A stretch of 64,000 bases of DNA from Microcoleus sp. CAWBG506. GTDB taxonomy: Bacteria; Cyanobacteriota; Cyanobacteriia; Cyanobacteriales; Microcoleaceae. The number at the start of each line of letters is the position of its first letter. Position 1 is the first letter of the stretch. The stretch covers positions 34,794-98,793 of the forward strand of contig JAHREW010000008.1 in the NCBI GenBank assembly GCA_020883125.1. The letters are read 5' to 3'. Below are positions 36,460-45,286 of this stretch, piece after piece. The notes beneath the pieces are model-generated. The model saw only the letters and a program-made list of their open reading frames with translations, had not been told where the DNA came from and made no database searches. Position numbers and translations under genes: made by a program.

Positions 36460-36561
36460 CTATACCAATTTTCTCAAATTACGATTAAGTTGTGGGTGAA
36501 GTAGTTAATATTTATGGCATACTATTTAGTAGCGCTTGTTTAAATTCTGCTGCACTTTTAT

Positions 36562-36754
36562 AACCCACATTCCGCACCCTCAACTGTCACAATCGGTTTT
36601 TACTTACTTTTCTCCATAGATCAAGCTATAAATTATACTTTTATACCGTATTTTGATTGATATAAATTTTAGGAGAGGCATAATTTATCACTTGAAAAAT
36701 CGATTGTTCTGAGTAATTATACTGTGTGACACCCTAGGGTGCGGAATGTGGGTT
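36562..36754. mobile_element. 193-bp MITE-like element with 30-bp terminal inverted repeats
   Basis: The left end (36562-36591) and the right end (36725-36754) are inverted copies matching at 26 of 30 bases, beginning AACCCACATTCCGCACCCT and ending TGTCACA inward. The 130-bp interior is A/T-rich with no open frame. The element ends 17 bp before the stop of a truncated minus-strand gene. The parent transposase family is not identified and no target duplication is obvious. Confidence 0.85.
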
Positions 36755-36770
36755 CAAAGGTTTGAGTTAC

Positions 36771-37343
36771 TTATTTTTCCCGGTACAAATCTGAACCTTC
36801 CTCAGCAGCAAAATCCTGGCGCTTTTGGGCCACTTTATGCCGTTCCACCAAACCCAGCGGCACATAAACATCATCAATTTGATGGTTGCCAAAAGTTAGC
36901 TGATTGCTACTCAGTCGCTGCTGTTCTTTCTCGTCTAAAATCTGCTGACAAATACTCTGCCAATCAATCGGTTGATAAACAATGCGGCTCTTTTCAACTA
37001 TCTCCTCCAGCCAAGCGTGCATCTCTTGAGTTGTGCTGTCAATTCTGGTTAAGGTTTGCCCGGTAAAAATCTGAAAAAATTTGTCGTTTTCCTTGATTTC
37101 CTGAGCAAAGTATGCTGATAATAAATCAAATAATTCTTGCTCTAACTTAGTTTTGTAGGGTGCGACATCGCAATTTTCTAGGCCGACTGCCAGCAGTTTT
37201 TGCTTGAGTTTTTCAACCAGATGCTGCTTTAACTCATCTGTCGCAGTCAGCAGCAATTCAATCTCATCTAAACCTGCAATGGGAATCCCAGACGGGACTG
37301 TTTCTTTGTTAACTTGTTCTAATTCTAATTTGAGCTTTTCGAG
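36771..37343 (-). pseudogene. N-terminal fragment of a larger protein, truncated beside a MITE
   Basis: The open frame (161 aa from the first candidate start at 37256, open back to TAG 37344-37346) is a helical protein: LLLTATDELKQHLVEKLKQK, FDLLSAYFAQEIKENDKF, WQSICQQILDEKEQQRL and YVPLGLVERHKVAQKRQDF. The VYVPLGLVER section near the end reminds me of the N-terminal regions of cyanobacterial NACHT/NB-ARC STAND proteins, just before the ATPase; this is a weak memory. No ATPase domain follows; the frame stops 17 bp from the 193-bp MITE, so the rest was probably lost on insertion or deletion. Confidence 0.5.
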
Positions 37344-37430
37344 CTAAGGAGCGGCCTCTAATGGATCTTTCAGAGATTCAATTAATTCTTCTTGATAGCT
37401 GATACTTCTAGACATCATCTCTACTTTCAT
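37344..37430 (-). pseudogene. Truncated antitoxin of the RelE/HigB-type module
   Basis: ATG at 37430 opens MKVEMMSRSISYQEELIESL and KDPLEAAP, then TAG at 37344-37346. The SISYQEELIESLKDPLEAAxY section is the N-terminus of a common small HTH antidote family; an antitoxin of that family at 62900-63217 has the matching TRSYHEYLISSLKNPESAAGY. Only 28 codons remain, and after the stop the frame runs on into the truncated gene ending at 36771. It overlaps the 3' end of the toxin gene, as in intact modules. Confidence 0.6.
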
Positions 37431-37746
37431 AATCCCTCCAATATTTTATTGCTCTGCGGATGTCGGGTTCTTGAGTGCTTTTATCTCCGCTACATAGAAG
37501 AAGTACAATTGTTAGTCCTATTTGTCCAAAGTAAATCCGATAGCCAGAGCCATAGTCTATTCTCAATTCGCAGATTCCTTCTCCCACAAAGTTACAGTCA
37601 CCTAAATTACCGAGCCTGACTTGGTTGAGCTTAGCCCGTATTTTAGCTTTAGCTCTGCTATCTCGCAACGCATCCTGCCACTCTGAGAAAGGAATTTTCC
37701 CATCTGCTGTTTAGTAATTTTGAATGTCTCTCGGTTGTACTTCCAT
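37408..37746 (-). pseudogene. RelE/HigB-type toxin gene with a nonsense codon
   Basis: From ATG 37746 the frame reads MEVQPRDIQNY, a TAA at 37711-37713, then TADGKIPFSEWQDALRDSRA and the rest of a complete toxin (IRAKLNQVRLGNLGDC, ELRIDYGSGYRIYFGQ, LLLCSGDKSTQ, YWRDYE). The stop replaces what is normally Gln (CAA to TAA, one transition). Everything after it is intact, so inactivation looks recent; restart at an internal TTG would lose the N-terminal strand. It is transcribed ahead of the truncated antitoxin. Confidence 0.75.
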
Positions 37747-37775
37747 TATGCCTGATACAAAATAGTTTGTGGCTT

Positions 37776-37982
37776 TTAAAACACTTCATCCTCGATGCCG
37801 AGCCACCATTCCCCTAGATTCATTAAATCTTTGTGAATGTCGGTAAGTTCTGTAACATATTCTTCAGCAGAAATTTCCGATCGCCTTTCTTGCAGTTTTT
37901 TGAGGCGCAGTTGCACTAACAGCCAAGGTTTGGAACTCCCATCTGTGGCTTCGATATATTTTGCTACATCTTTGCTATTCAT
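37776..37982 (-). CDS. Small conserved hypothetical protein
   Basis: 68 aa, helical and acidic: NSKDVAKYIEATDGSSKPWL, LRLKKLQERRSEISAEEYVT and the end MNLGEWWLGIEDEVF. The conserved GEWWLGIEDEVF tail suggests a real family, seen with small accessory modules. No function is known. It precedes the decayed toxin gene by 29 nt in the same direction. Confidence 0.55.
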   Translation of the reverse strand: MNSKDVAKYIEATDGSSKPWLLVQLRLKKLQERRSEISAEEYVTELTDIHKDLMNLGEWWLGIEDEVF

Positions 37983-38011
37983 GATTCTTTTTTAGATTGG
38001 ATTTTTTTTAC

Positions 38012-38176
38012 CGCAGAGAGCGCAGAGAACGCAGAGGAAGAGAAGAGTGAAAGATGAATAATTATGATGCCAACTGATTTAATATTATACGACTTTTGAA
38101 ACCAATTCAAAAGCTCTCATGTTCCCCAGTCGGTTGAAACCGACTTGAGCTTTGAGCCAGGGGTTTAAACCCCTGG
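38012..38176. repeat. GCAGAG repeat and two perfect palindromes
   Basis: An ACCGCAGAGAGCGCAGAGAA copy at 38012-38040 is followed by GTCGGTTGAAACCGAC (38129-38144) and CCAGGGGTTTAAACCCCTGG (38157-38176, perfect 20-bp palindrome). The latter continues as CGGACTCG, like the ends of the elements at 39622-39818 and 43808-43941. Confidence 0.85.
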
Positions 38177-38206
38177 CGGACTCGTGGACTCGCAGCCAAA
38201 CAGTCT

Positions 38207-39529
38207 TTACCTGTAATCGGAAGTCTGAATGCTATTCAATTTCGCCGCATATTTCATGCCGTATTCTGGGCGGCAGAAGCGATCGATCTGTGACTCGAAA
38301 AACGCTCGATTTGCTTTCAAATGCTTCGGATTTGGGTCGTCCAAAGGATATAACAGCGCAGTCCGCAACGCTTGAAATACTGCGGAAGTTACACAATACA
38401 TCGATCGCTGAAATGTCACCCCAATTTGATTGAGAATATCATCCTCGCCACGACAGCGCTGTTTGTAGAAATCCAGCAAGTAAGGCGGCAAGAAATGCAG
38501 CATATCTTGGGCTAGCAAAGTCGGCGGAATTCCTGCCGTACCTACGGGGAATTTGTCTGCATAAAGCACTCCGTAGTGAAAGTCTTTTTGATCGTCGGGA
38601 ACTTCCCTAGCTTGGGCGTTGTAAGATTTAGTACCTCGGAACGGCGAAGTGCGGTAAAATACAGCTTCCACGTAAGGTAATGCTGCTTCGTAAAGCCAAG
38701 TGAAACCCTTAGATTTAGGGATGATTTCGTAGGTTTCGCCGTCGATTTGGACGTGGTGATAAATGGGCCTTCCGGCGATCGCAAATATCCCATTTACCAG
38801 GAAGTTCATCGCTTCCGGGACAGTGGTAACTTTCCCTTCATCGTAAAGATCCGAAACTTCAAAAAACACCGGCGCCATTACTTCCCAGAATAAACCGAGA
38901 TTGCTGTAATAAGACATTTGGCGGCATTGTTCTAAAAACATTTCGGGAAATGCTGCATGAAGTCCCAGCATGAACGGGTCTTTTTTGAAGTAAGCTTTAA
39001 TGGCGCGATCGGCATTAGCTTTATATTCGTCACTATCCAAATAAGGATCGAATTGATTGGTTGGGACGTACAAGCCCCGATGCCACAGCATGGATCTCAT
39101 GCACTCTTCGGCAAATTCCATGTTAATGCGATCGTGCCACAAATGGTGAAACAGTCGCGGTAGTTTACCAGTTTCTCCCTTTTCCATGAACTCCAAAAGT
39201 TCAGGGTGAACGCTTCCTGTCCCCCGCCAGATTCGCAAGTCAGCACCGTCACCTGCATAGTGATTTTGCAAGTCTAAATACTCTTGGGGTAAGAAGTATT
39301 TAAAGAAAGGAAGCGGGTGTAAAAAGACTCGTTCAGCGATGTAAAGCAAATCCCGCCAATAGAAGTCCATCGGGACTGCATAAGCTTTCCAAATAGCGAT
39401 GATTTGCATCAGATTTTCCGGCGTATCTGGAATCATCGCGCCACCAGCTTCTAGCCGATGAATTACATCTGCAAATTCGTGCTTGGAAGGAGGTAGTTTA
39501 GTTGCAGGTTTATTAGGAGTTTGTACCAT
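38207..39529 (-). CDS. NDH-1 CO2 hydration protein (Chp/Cup family)
   Basis: 440 aa. ChpX/ChpY (CupA/CupB) proteins attach to special NDH-1 complexes at the thylakoid membrane and hydrate CO2 to bicarbonate during CO2 uptake. Family marks include FYWRDLLYIAERVFLHPLPF, FKYFLPQEYLDLQNHYAGD, HPELLEFMEKGETGKLPRLF and MLHFLPPYLLDFYKQRCRGE. It ends the operon ndhF-ndhD-chp. No cupS gene follows, which argues for the constitutive NdhF4/NdhD4/CupB system rather than the low-CO2-induced NdhF3/NdhD3/CupA; this needs phylogeny. Confidence 0.9.
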   Translation of the reverse strand: MVQTPNKPATKLPPSKHEFADVIHRLEAGGAMIPDTPENLMQIIAIWKAYAVPMDFYWRDLLYIAERVFLHPLPFFKYFLPQEYLDLQNHYAGDGADLRIWRGTGSVHPELLEFMEKGETGKLPRLFHHLWHDRINMEFAEECMRSMLWHRGLYVPTNQFDPYLDSDEYKANADRAIKAYFKKDPFMLGLHAAFPEMFLEQCRQMSYYSNLGLFWEVMAPVFFEVSDLYDEGKVTTVPEAMNFLVNGIFAIAGRPIYHHVQIDGETYEIIPKSKGFTWLYEAALPYVEAVFYRTSPFRGTKSYNAQAREVPDDQKDFHYGVLYADKFPVGTAGIPPTLLAQDMLHFLPPYLLDFYKQRCRGEDDILNQIGVTFQRSMYCVTSAVFQALRTALLYPLDDPNPKHLKANRAFFESQIDRFCRPEYGMKYAAKLNSIQTSDYR

Positions 39530-39621
39530 TGTTTCTTCCTTAGTTTGAGTGAATTTTAATGTTTATCTACTTCCAGGATCTGCCTATTGGTGATAAATTA
39601 ACGTAAAACCGATATTCCGGC

Positions 39622-39818
39622 AGTCCGGCAGGGGTTTCAACCCCTGCCGATGGAGCGAAAGTCCTCGCTATGAGGACTGGAAAACTGATTAGACATCTTC
39701 TAAAAAGATAGCCAAGAACAGGCAGGATGCCTGTTCCACAATAATTATGGGAGATGTCTATTAGTCCTCATAGCGAGGACTTTTGCTATTAGACAGGGAA
39801 TTCATTCCCTGGCGGACT
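39622..39818. repeat. Composite palindromic repeat carrying a nested MITE
   Basis: Outer arms AGTCCGGCAGGGGTTTCAAC and GGGAATTCATTCCCTGGCGG bound inner GTCCTCGCTATGAGGAC and GTCCTCATAGCGAGGAC palindromes, and the 71-bp MITE (39690-39760) sits in the middle. The element at 43808-43941 is the same without MITE. Its right edge encodes the last codons of ndhD (stop at 39802-39804). Confidence 0.85.
39690..39760. mobile_element. 71-bp MITE, copy A
   Basis: Ends TAGACATCT and AGATGTCTA are inverted; the interior contains GAACAGGCAGGATGCCTGTTC. The empty counterpart at 43808-43941 shows insertion at a TA. Confidence 0.88.
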
Positions 39819-41352
39819 TCGTTTGTGTATACGCGATTTCAATCGCCGAGTTTTCTAGGGAATAACTAATAGCTACTTGAGCATTTCTGTCAGCCGGAAG
39901 AGTAGCAACGATCGCATTTGTAGTCGATTCACTCCACTTGAGCAACCAACCAGGCTGAATTCCTAAAACAAAAATGATACCAGCCAAAACCAGCGCTGGC
40001 ATATTTTCGCCAAAGGTAACAGGAGGGTAGTAAGCCGTGGCGTTATCCAACTTCCCAAAACAGGTGCGATTGAGCAAAATCACAAAGTAAACGGCTGTTA
40101 AACCAGAAGCTAAAATGCACAGTAAAGTAGGAATTGGAAAGATGGAAAAACTGCCCTGAAATACTAAAAATTCGGCAATAAAACCCACCAAACCAGGAAT
40201 ACCAGCACTTGCCATCCCGCCCAAAACTAACAGCGAACTTGCCGTGGGTAAACCCCGCATCGGGTTCATCAAGCCGTTGAGCACGTCCAAATCCCGCGTG
40301 CCGACTTTGGTTTCGATGATACCTACTAAATAAAATAGCAAAGCTAAAATCAAACCGTGGCTTACCATTTGCCCGACTGCGCCGATTAATGCTAGCTTCG
40401 TGCCGGCGGCGCAAGCAACGAGGATGTATCCCATATGTCCGATCGAACTATAGGCTACCATGCGCTTGATGTCTCTTTGGGCGATCGCACTCAAAGCGCC
40501 ATACATCACGCTCACCGTGCCAATAATCGCTAAACCAGGAGCAATAATTGTCCAAGTTTCCGGGAACAACTGCAAGCAGAACCTAACTAAACCGTAAGTT
40601 CCCAACTTCGCCAAAATACCGCCCAACAGAATTGCTGTGGCTGGGGAAGCTTCCACGTAAGCATCCGGTAGCCAAGTGTGTAGTGGCACCAAGGGAATTT
40701 TAATTCCAAACCCAATCAGCAGAATTGTTAACAGTATCAACTGCACTTTTAAGGGAAATTCTTGAGTATTAATGGCGCTGTAATCGAAGTTTAAAGAACC
40801 GCTCAACCAAGCAATACCCAAAAATGCTCCCAGCACCAAAAGTCCCGAAATGGCGGTATATATTAGAAACTTCATTGCAGCATATTCTCGCTGCTTGCCG
40901 CCCCAAATTGCAATCAACAGATAAAAAGGAATTAGTTCTATTTCGTAAAACAGCAGAAACAGCAGCAAATTTTGAGACATTAAAGCTCCAGCAATACCCG
41001 CATTGATTAGCAAAATCAAAGCGTAGTAAAGCTGGGGGCGTTCCATATTTTCCCCAGTCCCAAAAATGACTAATAGCGTCAGTAATGCGCTTAAAACTAG
41101 CAGTGGCAAAGACAAGCCATCAATGCCCAAGTTGTAGCTTAAACCTAATTGAGGAATCCAAGGCAAGTATTCTTGAAATTGCAGTCCCGAATTGGCTTGA
41201 TCGAATTGAGTCAGCAGCCAGAGATTCAAGAGGAAAACAGCAGCAGCAAAAGCAGAAGCTATTGAGCGCAGACGCATTCCATTTATATTTCCGGGCAAGA
41301 ACCCGACTACCGCAGCGCCCAACGCGGGCAACCAGAGCAAGGCACTAAGCAT
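39802..41352 (-). CDS. ndhD: NAD(P)H dehydrogenase subunit NdhD (CO2-uptake type)
   Basis: 516 aa antiporter-like thylakoid membrane subunit with about 14 helices. Conserved charged sites are seen in FYEIELIPFYLLIAIWGG, KIPLVPLHTWLPDAYVEASP and IAQRDIKRMVAYSSIGHMGY. Position between ndhF and the CO2 hydration protein marks it as NdhD3 or NdhD4. The ATG start MLSALLWLPALGA is standard. Its last residues (SARE) lie in a dispersed repeat, so the C-terminus was fixed by repeat insertion. Confidence 0.94.
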   Translation of the reverse strand: MLSALLWLPALGAAVVGFLPGNINGMRLRSIASAFAAAVFLLNLWLLTQFDQANSGLQFQEYLPWIPQLGLSYNLGIDGLSLPLLVLSALLTLLVIFGTGENMERPQLYYALILLINAGIAGALMSQNLLLFLLFYEIELIPFYLLIAIWGGKQREYAAMKFLIYTAISGLLVLGAFLGIAWLSGSLNFDYSAINTQEFPLKVQLILLTILLIGFGIKIPLVPLHTWLPDAYVEASPATAILLGGILAKLGTYGLVRFCLQLFPETWTIIAPGLAIIGTVSVMYGALSAIAQRDIKRMVAYSSIGHMGYILVACAAGTKLALIGAVGQMVSHGLILALLFYLVGIIETKVGTRDLDVLNGLMNPMRGLPTASSLLVLGGMASAGIPGLVGFIAEFLVFQGSFSIFPIPTLLCILASGLTAVYFVILLNRTCFGKLDNATAYYPPVTFGENMPALVLAGIIFVLGIQPGWLLKWSESTTNAIVATLPADRNAQVAISYSLENSAIEIAYTQTKSARE

Positions 41353-41443
41353 AATTTAAACGGTTGATGGTTGAGAGTTGACAGTTGACGTTTGATGGTT
41401 AACAGTGGAGAGTGGAGAGTGAGTCAAAACTTAAAACTATTGT

Positions 41444-43297
41444 TTAGCCCACAATCAGCGACAGGCGAACTAGCAGCGGCCAGCTTACAATTAGTCCCAA
41501 TAGTGCAACTCCGAACAGAATTGTTAGGGCATAAAACTGAGTTTGACCGTTAACGTTGTACTTGAGACTTTGCCCGCCAAAAACCGTTGCTAAACCGATT
41601 AGATTTACGAATCCATCAACCAAATTGCGATCGACCCAAGAGATAATTTGTGCCACTAAACCGACGGCAAAGATCACAGTGACGCGGTAAAGTTGGGCCG
41701 TGTAAAAGTCGTAAGCAAAAAAATCTTGCAGGGATTCAGAACCAATTCGCACTGGTTTTTCCCATTTCTCATTCAGGTAAACAAATGATCCCGTACCAAT
41801 GCCGATCGCCGTGGACACAACTAACAATCCAGTTGCGGTATAATTCAAACTTGCCGGTAATAACTGCCACGCAGCAAGCAAGTGCGGAACGTGCAAAGTA
41901 AAGCCCATTAAAATCATCATCGGCAAGATGAAAGGCCAGTGAACTTCTGGCGAACGTTCAGTCATTTGCTTTGGTTTGCCACCAAAAACTAAACCGAAGA
42001 CGCGCACCAAGCCAAAAGCAGTGACACCGTTGACAAACAAAACTATTCCTAACAGCAAAGGGTGAGTTTCCCAAAGCCCAGATGCTAATTCTGATAAAGT
42101 CCAGAAACAGCCAAACGGTGGAAGTCCCACCAATCCAGCGCTACCGACAATAAACGATATTGCCGATATCGGACGTTTTCCCCACAAACCGCCAAGAGAT
42201 CGGACATCCTGAGTGATGCTGTTCCAAACTACCGAACCAATACTCATTACCAGCAAGCCCATTGCCAAAGAGTAAGCAAATACTAATGTCAGGGCTGTGT
42301 CGGTTTGTCCCGTGCCGACGGCGATAAATACTAAGCCCATGTATGAGCTAACTATATAGGAAAGCGTGCGCTTGATGTCAATTTGGGCGATCGCAATTAA
42401 GGAAGCACCAACCGCCGTCGCAGCACCTACAATAATAGTTGCCTTCAGTCCGATCGGCGACAAAGCAATCACCGGCTGCAACTTAATCAAAATCCAAGCA
42501 CCGGTTTCCACAACTACGGTATTCCGCAAAATCGTTGCCGGCAGAGGGCCCTCCATCGCCTCATCCAGCCACAGGTGCAAGGGAAACTGAGCGCACTTAC
42601 CCATCGGGCCGGCAATCAAAGCTAAGGCCAACAACGTCGCTACAGTGGGGTCTAGGTGTGCAGTCTGGGCCCATACAGCCAACTCGTCAAAATTCCAAGT
42701 TCCAGCCAGCGGCAGAATGGCGACTACTCCCATCAGCAGGAATAAGTCTCCTACCCGCTTGGTTAAGAAAGCGTCGCGAGCTCCCGTCACCACCAAAGAC
42801 TGATTGAACCACAGCCCGACTAGCAGGTAGGTGCCCAAAGTGAGAACTTCCAAAATCATGTAACTGAAAAACAAGGAATTGCAGAGCACTAAGCCACACA
42901 TCCCCGCTTCAAACAGCCCCATCAGGGAAAAGAACCTAGCCCAGCCCCAGTCCATTTCCATGTAACCGAAAGCATAAATCTGGGCCAGCAAGTTCAATCC
43001 GGTAATCAAAACTGTCGCCCCGACGGTGACACTAGAGATTTCCACGGGAATGGTTAAGTCTAAACCTGCGACATTCAGCCAGGGAATAAACTGGTGTTGC
43101 GCCGGTTGGTTCCAGATAGCTGTGAGGGCGATGACGCCGTGTACGAAAGCAAGGAATGTGAATATGGCATTAAGATAACCGGATGGTCTTGGCCCCGTGC
43201 GGCGGGTGACAGCCGGAAACCACAGCATCGACAAAACTCCGCCGATAAGTGGATAGCAAGGTATAAACCAAACGGTCTGGAGTAGGATTTGAGCCAT
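41444..43297 (-). CDS. ndhF: NAD(P)H dehydrogenase subunit NdhF (CO2-uptake type)
   Basis: 617 aa from ATG 43297 (a GTG two codons upstream is less likely). It has about 16 helices and is the distal proton-pumping subunit. Motifs include FFSYMILEVLTLGTYLLVGL, KRVGDLFLLMGVVAILPLAG, GKCAQFPLHLWLDEAMEGP and IAQIDIKRTLSYIVSSYMGL. It is shorter than respiratory NdhF1 and fits the F3/F4 group. First gene of the three-gene operon; ndhD starts 91 nt downstream. Confidence 0.94.
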   Translation of the reverse strand: MAQILLQTVWFIPCYPLIGGVLSMLWFPAVTRRTGPRPSGYLNAIFTFLAFVHGVIALTAIWNQPAQHQFIPWLNVAGLDLTIPVEISSVTVGATVLITGLNLLAQIYAFGYMEMDWGWARFFSLMGLFEAGMCGLVLCNSLFFSYMILEVLTLGTYLLVGLWFNQSLVVTGARDAFLTKRVGDLFLLMGVVAILPLAGTWNFDELAVWAQTAHLDPTVATLLALALIAGPMGKCAQFPLHLWLDEAMEGPLPATILRNTVVVETGAWILIKLQPVIALSPIGLKATIIVGAATAVGASLIAIAQIDIKRTLSYIVSSYMGLVFIAVGTGQTDTALTLVFAYSLAMGLLVMSIGSVVWNSITQDVRSLGGLWGKRPISAISFIVGSAGLVGLPPFGCFWTLSELASGLWETHPLLLGIVLFVNGVTAFGLVRVFGLVFGGKPKQMTERSPEVHWPFILPMMILMGFTLHVPHLLAAWQLLPASLNYTATGLLVVSTAIGIGTGSFVYLNEKWEKPVRIGSESLQDFFAYDFYTAQLYRVTVIFAVGLVAQIISWVDRNLVDGFVNLIGLATVFGGQSLKYNVNGQTQFYALTILFGVALLGLIVSWPLLVRLSLIVG

Positions 43298-43807
43298 TGG
43301 CACTACCTAAAAAAGTTACAAAAATTTAAAAATCTGAGAATTATTCCGATCGCGCTGACTACAGTATGGGAAAGCCAGAATTCAGAAGTAGAGGCAGTTT
43401 TTGCGTCAGTCTTCTAGTTACTGGTTGTCTTGAGACTAGGCGCTTCAGAATAGACTTATTAATTTTATATTAAGTATTGCGTTAAATTTTCATATTTCTG
43501 ATTCAGCATATCTATATTCCCAAATAAACTGCTCTTATAGGTATTTATAGAACCCATTTGACATCTTTGAGGCGGCAAGCCTGATAATCATCAGCCTCAT
43601 CAAACACAGATTAACGTTCCTGTGGTGTAGGGATGAAGCTTTCGAGGGAACAATCGCTCAGAAAAACCAGATTTTTGATGTCCAAATGCTTCATCCGACC
43701 CAGGATGGGCGATTTAAAAGATCTCAAATGGGTTCTATAGAATTGTAGGGAACACTCCAAGAACTCATAGGTGTCAACTTAACCTGTGAGTTCGCCAGTC
43801 CTCTCGC
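43298..43807. other. Upstream region of the ndhF operon
   Basis: About 510 bp with the expected promoter. I saw no clear CcmR/NdhR operator. The second half (43560-43740) has CATTTGAGATC...GATCTCAAATG-like distant inverted words and no open frame. Confidence 0.5.
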
Positions 43808-43941
43808 CAGTCCGCCAGTCCGCCAGGGAATCAATTCCCTGTCTAATAGCGAAAGTCCTCTAAAAGAGGACTAATGAGTTTTTCAGTCCTCTTTTAGAGG
43901 ACTTTCTTCTTTGAGGCTGGGGTTTCAACCCTTCCCGGACT
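43808..43941. repeat. Composite palindromic repeat, empty version
   Basis: Reverse-oriented relative of 39622-39818: CCGCCAGGGAATCAATTCCC, GTCCTCTAAAAGAGGAC twice, and GGGGTTTCAACCCTTCCCGG. The inner palindromes are joined by AGTTTTTCAG/TAATGAG without the MITE, so it represents the pre-insertion state. Confidence 0.85.
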
Positions 43942-44025
43942 ATCGGTTGTACCTTAAGTTCACACTCAAGCGGCTCTTGGAGTGTCCCTACCTCTGCTGA
44001 CCTGAAAAGTGTATGCTCTAAAATA

Positions 44026-44967
44026 TTAAAACCCCTCGATTTCCCAAGCGGATTCGGGCAGTTTCGCTCTTAGCTGTCCCATAGCCCTTGACCTAACATT
44101 CACTAGACCGATCGGCGTATTGAACAAATCTACCAGATCCGAAGAGCCGATCGCGCTTTTGATCGCAGCAACCGGCAATTCCTTCAACAGCCACCTCGCC
44201 AGCCGATAACAATATTCCTGTGTTGTCAATTCTCGCATCAAATCGACACCGTGGAGTTCGTGCAAATATTTATTAGATTCGCCGTACCGATACCATTGAC
44301 TTTGTAACTGCTTTATTGTATAACGGTGGCGGTGTCGGACGATCGCACTTTCGACAAAATCCAACTTATAGGATGTTTCCCGCAAAATCCGCCAGCATAA
44401 ATCCGCATCGCCACCACTCGTAAGGTAGGGGCGAAATAAACCGACTGTTTTTAAAACAAGCTTGCGTACAGCTAAATTGGCAGTTTGGCCGTAAGCACAA
44501 AAAGGGTGAGCGAGTGTATGTTTTTGAGATAAAGTATTTTGGCGATCGGCGTGTTGTTCTAAAATATTTTTACCAGGTAATGCGAGTATTTCCCCGGCGG
44601 AAAGCGCGATTTCTGGATTGACAAAAGGCTGAACTAAATTTTCCAACCAGTCAGATTCCGGGCGACAGTCTGCATCGGTAAAAGCAATGATTTCACCTTT
44701 CGAGTTGTGAATTCCTTGGTTGCGGGCGGCGTAGGAACTTTGAATCTGGTTTTCAGTGAGGTGGCGAATGGTTATGCGATCGAACTTAGCTGTTGTTTCG
44801 AGGATGCTTGAAGTGCGATCGCGACTGTTGTTGTCTACTAATATATATTCTACTTTGTCTGGTGGATAAATTTGCGATCGCAAGCACTCAATTAACTGCG
44901 GCAAATCCCTCTCACCGTTATAAATTGGCACAACCACCGAAACTTCCGGTAAAAACATTTTAATCAT
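44026..44967 (-). CDS. Family 2 glycosyltransferase
   Basis: 313 aa GT-A enzyme: EVSVVVPIYNGERDLPQLIE, YILVDNNSRDRTSSIL, and the DxD-type IIAFTDADCRPESDWLENLV; DADLCWRILRETSYKLDFVE and VRHRHRYTIKQLQSQWYRYG follow. No transmembrane helices are seen; a C-terminal basic helical part may bind the membrane. Sugar donor and product are unknown. Upstream of it lies repeat copy B rather than another sugar gene. Confidence 0.87.
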   Translation of the reverse strand: MIKMFLPEVSVVVPIYNGERDLPQLIECLRSQIYPPDKVEYILVDNNSRDRTSSILETTAKFDRITIRHLTENQIQSSYAARNQGIHNSKGEIIAFTDADCRPESDWLENLVQPFVNPEIALSAGEILALPGKNILEQHADRQNTLSQKHTLAHPFCAYGQTANLAVRKLVLKTVGLFRPYLTSGGDADLCWRILRETSYKLDFVESAIVRHRHRYTIKQLQSQWYRYGESNKYLHELHGVDLMRELTTQEYCYRLARWLLKELPVAAIKSAIGSSDLVDLFNTPIGLVNVRSRAMGQLRAKLPESAWEIEGF

Positions 44968-45286
44968 TCAAAACAACTCTTCCTTCGCGCTCTTCGCGTC
45001 TTCGCGGTTCGTTCAAATAATTAAAAAGCGTTATTAAGTTCCATTAGACATCTCCCAAAAAGCGAGTCTTGAACAGGCAGGATGCCTGTTCCACAATAAT
45101 TATGGGAGATGTCTATTGCATTAACTGGGGATATCAATTCTCAAAATTATAACTTATGAGCCTTAAACGGGCAAGATGCCCATTCCACAACTACCTTTGA
45201 ATTCTTGTGGAACAGGCATCTTGCCTGTTATTGACAGTAGACAATATCTCTTACATCCCCTGTGAAATCCCTGATAAAATCTGCTG
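44968..45286. other. Intergenic region with MITE copy B and a related palindrome
   Basis: Contains the 71-bp MITE 45045-45115 and, at 45170-45232, GGGCAAGATGCCCATTCCAC with GTGGAACAGGCATCTTGCCTG, resembling the MITE interior. No gene seen. Confidence 0.7.
45045..45115. mobile_element. 71-bp MITE, copy B
   Basis: TAGACATCTCCC...GGGAGATGTCTA with interior GAACAGGCAGGATGCCTGTTC; almost identical to copy A and exactly the same length. Confidence 0.9.
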
